DNA of 50,519 nucleotides from an uncultured Verrucomicrobiales bacterium (GTDB taxonomy: Bacteria > Verrucomicrobiota > Verrucomicrobiia > Verrucomicrobiales > Akkermansiaceae), in NCBI GenBank assembly GCA_937928425.1, contig CALFVL010000021.1, positions 1-50,519 of the forward strand, written 5' to 3'. Numbering within the stretch: position 1 is the stretch's first letter; every line of letters starts with the position of its first letter. This document shows, one piece after another, positions 47,758-50,519 of the stretch. Under the pieces are notes generated by a model, which was given only the letters and a program-made list of their open reading frames with translations, did not search any database and was not told the DNA's origin. Both the position numbers and the translations under genes were made by a program.

Positions 47758-48882
47758 TTAATACTTCGCCCCCTCCTTAGCCCCTCCAACTTGCAAGAAC
47801 TCTGCGATCGTCTCGCGAGCGTGCGCCCGTCCCTTTACGGCATCATAAGGCTCCTCAGACCTTTCTAACTGTCCCGCATAAGCGAAGTGTTTTTGGAAAA
47901 GTTTCTTCTCATCCACCATCGCCCGCAGCGAAAAGGTCTCATTTTTCTCGAACACCTCCGCCCACATCTCGCGCACCTCAGCCCAATACTCCCCACTCTT
48001 CTCTAAAGCCTCCTCAGCAGCTAAGAGTGATGGCTTGAGAATACGCTCATAACGATTCACCCCTAGCTCTTTCCCCACCATCTTATGATTCCCGTCCTCA
48101 GCGAGCGCGAGTTTTTGGTTTCTCTGAACGTGGACCCAGCCCGTCGGCGTAATCGTCAACTCATGCACCCCTTGGAGAACATCGTAATCATCCCTTACTG
48201 AGAACTCCCGCCGTGGTAAAGGCCGCCAACAGCGCTCACTCTTCCACGTGGATACCCCACCCTCATGCACCCACTCCCCTAAGACCTCATAGCGTGGAGA
48301 ATCATCCACCTGATAGACCGCCTGAGTCCACTTCCCCTGCACCTCCTCCGCCGACTTCTGCTCACGGGCCCAAGTCGCCCTCCCTTGGTAAGTATGTAAA
48401 TCAGCATCCTCATAGCTCCAGTCCTGTCGCCAATGTTTCATCACCATCGGCCCACTCTCCTTCCCATCCTTATCCTTAAAATACATCACCAGACTATGCT
48501 GCAGACTGATGAAATCCGGCTCTAAAGCTAAAACCTGCACATGCTCCGTCCCCCAAGAAAAATAAGGCTTCGGCGGTGTATAACCCTCCTTAAAACCCAT
48601 CGTCTCCAGAAAATCAAAACTCACCCGGTAACTCCCACTCAGAGCCACAATCGCCTGTGCATCCTTCACATAATCCGTCGCCGTTTCCTCCTGCAGCCGC
48701 TTCCAGTTCAGCGAGGCCGCCTCATCCAGCTCCACCTCACTCCCCTGCGTCGATCCACCCCGTGGCTGCATCTCCGCAACTTCACTAAAAGGCCACGCGA
48801 AGACGTGCCCGCGCAGCGTCTGCTTCTCCTCAGCACACACAGCGAGGACCAGAAACGAAGAGAGCAAAAAACCGATTCTCAT
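47758..48882 (-). CDS. Exported protein, DUF6607-like
   Basis: Signal peptide MRIGFLLSSFLVLAVCAEE at 48882; YRVSFDFLETMGFKEGYTP...PMVMKHWRQDWSYED...YQGRATWAREQK pattern recalled for DUF6607. Confidence 0.65.
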   Translation of the reverse strand: MRIGFLLSSFLVLAVCAEEKQTLRGHVFAWPFSEVAEMQPRGGSTQGSEVELDEAASLNWKRLQEETATDYVKDAQAIVALSGSYRVSFDFLETMGFKEGYTPPKPYFSWGTEHVQVLALEPDFISLQHSLVMYFKDKDGKESGPMVMKHWRQDWSYEDADLHTYQGRATWAREQKSAEEVQGKWTQAVYQVDDSPRYEVLGEWVHEGGVSTWKSERCWRPLPRREFSVRDDYDVLQGVHELTITPTGWVHVQRNQKLALAEDGNHKMVGKELGVNRYERILKPSLLAAEEALEKSGEYWAEVREMWAEVFEKNETFSLRAMVDEKKLFQKHFAYAGQLERSEEPYDAVKGRAHARETIAEFLQVGGAKEGAKY

Positions 48883-48916
48883 GCCCCTATCTTTTCGTAA
48901 TTTCTCCCGATTGCAA

Positions 48917-49912
48917 TCACACGCTTTCACCAAAGACGAAACGCATCCCATAAGAAATCCACAGCGGCATCGTCACCAGAGCCAGAAGCGAAGTCGCCAG
49001 CACCGCCTGCACTGCCACCCCCGGACTCCCACCATAATGGCGCGCTACCAGAATAGGACTCACCGCCGCCGGCATCGCTGCCTGAATCACCAACACCTCC
49101 TTAAACTCCTCGATCAAAGGCAGATACCTCGCCGCCGCTAAAAAAACAAAAGGCATCACCAGCAGTCTCACCACACAGGACCCCAGCGCGATTTTTGGCG
49201 AAATTTTCTCCTTCCCAATGAGATCATGCATCGTCGCGCCGATTAACATAAGCCCCATCGGAAAAGCACACGCCCCCAGCCAAGACATCCCCTGTCGTAA
49301 GCCCGCACCCAGAATCCCTCCTCCTGAAGCCTCAAAAAACTGCCACCCTCCCGTCCACGAAAGAAGCACCCCCAGAATCACCGATACCGTAGGCCCACTG
49401 ACTAAGAGCTTAAAATTCCCAAAAATCGAACCACTCAGCACCATCACCCCCACCACCCAAATCGCAATCTCCACCCCCAGACTATGAATGAACAAAACCC
49501 CTAAAACGCCATCATCACCACCTAAGACAAAAAGCGCCGCCAGAAGAGGAATCGCAATATAACCGTAATTTTGCACCCCCGCCGCCAGACAGAACGTGCG
49601 CCGTCCACTCCCTGGCCTTAGCCCCAGCACTAAGGCCATCACGTAAGACAGCCCCATCCCTAAGATCACCAGCCCGAAGCCCAGCCCCACTCCCCAGCCT
49701 AACACATCGACTTGCTGAACCAGCTCATTCCCCAGCGTCTTATCAAGAATAAGGCAGGGATAAAGACAGTGAATCACCAGCCTAATCATCCCCTTCTCCA
49801 TCTCCGCCGTCACCACCCTAAAGCGCCGCAAGACCAGCCCCACCCCCACCAAAAGGTAAACAGGAAGAATAGCCTGCATGATCAGCGCAAAATTCACCCA
49901 CCCTCCATGCAC
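48917..49912 (-). CDS. AEC family (auxin efflux carrier-like) transporter
   Basis: Multi-pass membrane protein; MQAILPVYLLVGVGLVLRRF; LCxAAGVQNYGYIAIPLL; C-terminal AAMPAAVSPILVARHYGG. Confidence 0.9.
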   Translation of the reverse strand: MHGGWVNFALIMQAILPVYLLVGVGLVLRRFRVVTAEMEKGMIRLVIHCLYPCLILDKTLGNELVQQVDVLGWGVGLGFGLVILGMGLSYVMALVLGLRPGSGRRTFCLAAGVQNYGYIAIPLLAALFVLGGDDGVLGVLFIHSLGVEIAIWVVGVMVLSGSIFGNFKLLVSGPTVSVILGVLLSWTGGWQFFEASGGGILGAGLRQGMSWLGACAFPMGLMLIGATMHDLIGKEKISPKIALGSCVVRLLVMPFVFLAAARYLPLIEEFKEVLVIQAAMPAAVSPILVARHYGGSPGVAVQAVLATSLLALVTMPLWISYGMRFVFGESV

Positions 49913-50013
49913 CCCCCGCCACCCTTCCGCAAGCCTTGTGAAAGTGTAGAATGGAACTGTGCTTGCCTGCCCCTCCTCCCTATGCTTACTTCCCCCCCGT
50001 AGCGAAAAAAGCT

Positions 50014-50090
50014 GGGGCTGTAGCTCAGTTGGTTAGAGCAGAGGACTCATAATCCTTTGGTCCAGGGTTCAAGTCCCTGCGGCCCTACCA
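50014..50090 (+). tRNA. tRNA with CAT anticodon (tRNA-Met, or tRNA-Ile2 if lysidine-modified)
   Basis: GGGGCTG acceptor / CGGCCCT, D-arm GCTC-AGTTGGTTA-GAGC, anticodon arm GGACTCATAATCC (CAT at 50048-50050), T-arm CAGGGTTCAAGTCCCTG, encoded CCA. Confidence 0.95.
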
Positions 50091-50329
50091 GCTTTTTCTC
50101 TTTAGAAAAGAGACTCCTACGTGCGCCAAAGCCAAACCTCTCTTTTCCCTCATTCAGCTGACGCAAAGGCTATTCTTGCCACCTGATGTAAAGAGAAGAT
50201 GAGCCAATTACACAGTTTACCGGGAACCATACCGATCTAAACGAAGTGCAGATAGGAGGCAGTAAAGTCTTGGCTTCTAAGCTTCTCGTCCCCCACGGCC
50301 TGAGTGGATTTCCCCCCGGAAGGTCTTTC

Positions 50330-50519
50330 CTATTTCTTAGGCCGGTTCTTGCGGAATCCGTGGAGGCTCTGACCGATGAAGGTCTTAGGGAAGGTCTTCA
50401 TGCCCGAGAAGCCCAGTGGAATGTCCCGTCCATCATGTGGGATGTAGGCGGTGCCGAAGAGGTAGTCCCAGAGGCTGAGGGTGAGGCCGTAATTCATGCC
50501 GTAGCGGTGCTCGCTCGGC
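50330..50519 (-). CDS. Sterol desaturase / fatty acid hydroxylase family protein, C-terminal fragment (5' end outside the window)
   Basis: Reverse strand reads ...SEHRYGMNYGLTLSLWDYLFGTAYIPHDGRDIPLGFSGMKTFPKTFIGQSLHGFRKNRPKK*; the H..NYG..LSLWDYLFGT motif fits this superfamily. Confidence 0.8.
   Translation of the reverse strand, partial: PSEHRYGMNYGLTLSLWDYLFGTAYIPHDGRDIPLGFSGMKTFPKTFIGQSLHGFRKNRPKK

Noticed and set aside
1-50519. CRISPR arrays, prophage, transposons, rRNA, toxin-antitoxin or known defence genes
   Set aside because: No direct-repeat spacing pattern, integrase/transposase motifs or rRNA signatures were seen; the only kinase-like P-loop protein (47243-47746) has no antitoxin-like partner.

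Overview
A compact, gene-dense bacterial chromosomal segment. Protein features suggest Verrucomicrobia (secreted proteins ending in an 'RNFFRI'-type C-terminus, linked polyphosphate polymerase/DUF4956 genes, EF-hand proteins), but no marker was searched. Most of it is housekeeping: polA, plsY-gpsA, argH, uvrA, hisS-aspS, metF, scpA, nadD, ftsK, aroB, mnmH/selU, prmA and an aminotransferase, with many overlapping or tightly packed genes. There is one tRNA (CAT anticodon) near the right end. No rRNA, CRISPR array, transposase, integrase or prophage signature was seen. The observations most worth follow-up are: (i) an EboB-like TatD hydrolase with a 94-aa partner and a truncated ATP-grasp-like ORF at the left edge, without the rest of the canonical ebo genes downstream; (ii) an orphan, plus-strand UUCG-loop terminator at 32.5 kb preceded by a long foldable non-coding stretch and a plausible promoter, i.e. 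a candidate structured sRNA or leader RNA; (iii) a DnaQ-like exonuclease whose catalytic DxE motif lies upstream of every ATG/GTG/TTG codon in its frame; (iv) an orphan SecD-P1-head-like secreted protein beside an M23 peptidase; (v) a strand compositional bias that appears independent of gene orientation. All calls are by eye from sequence and translations; no database search was run.
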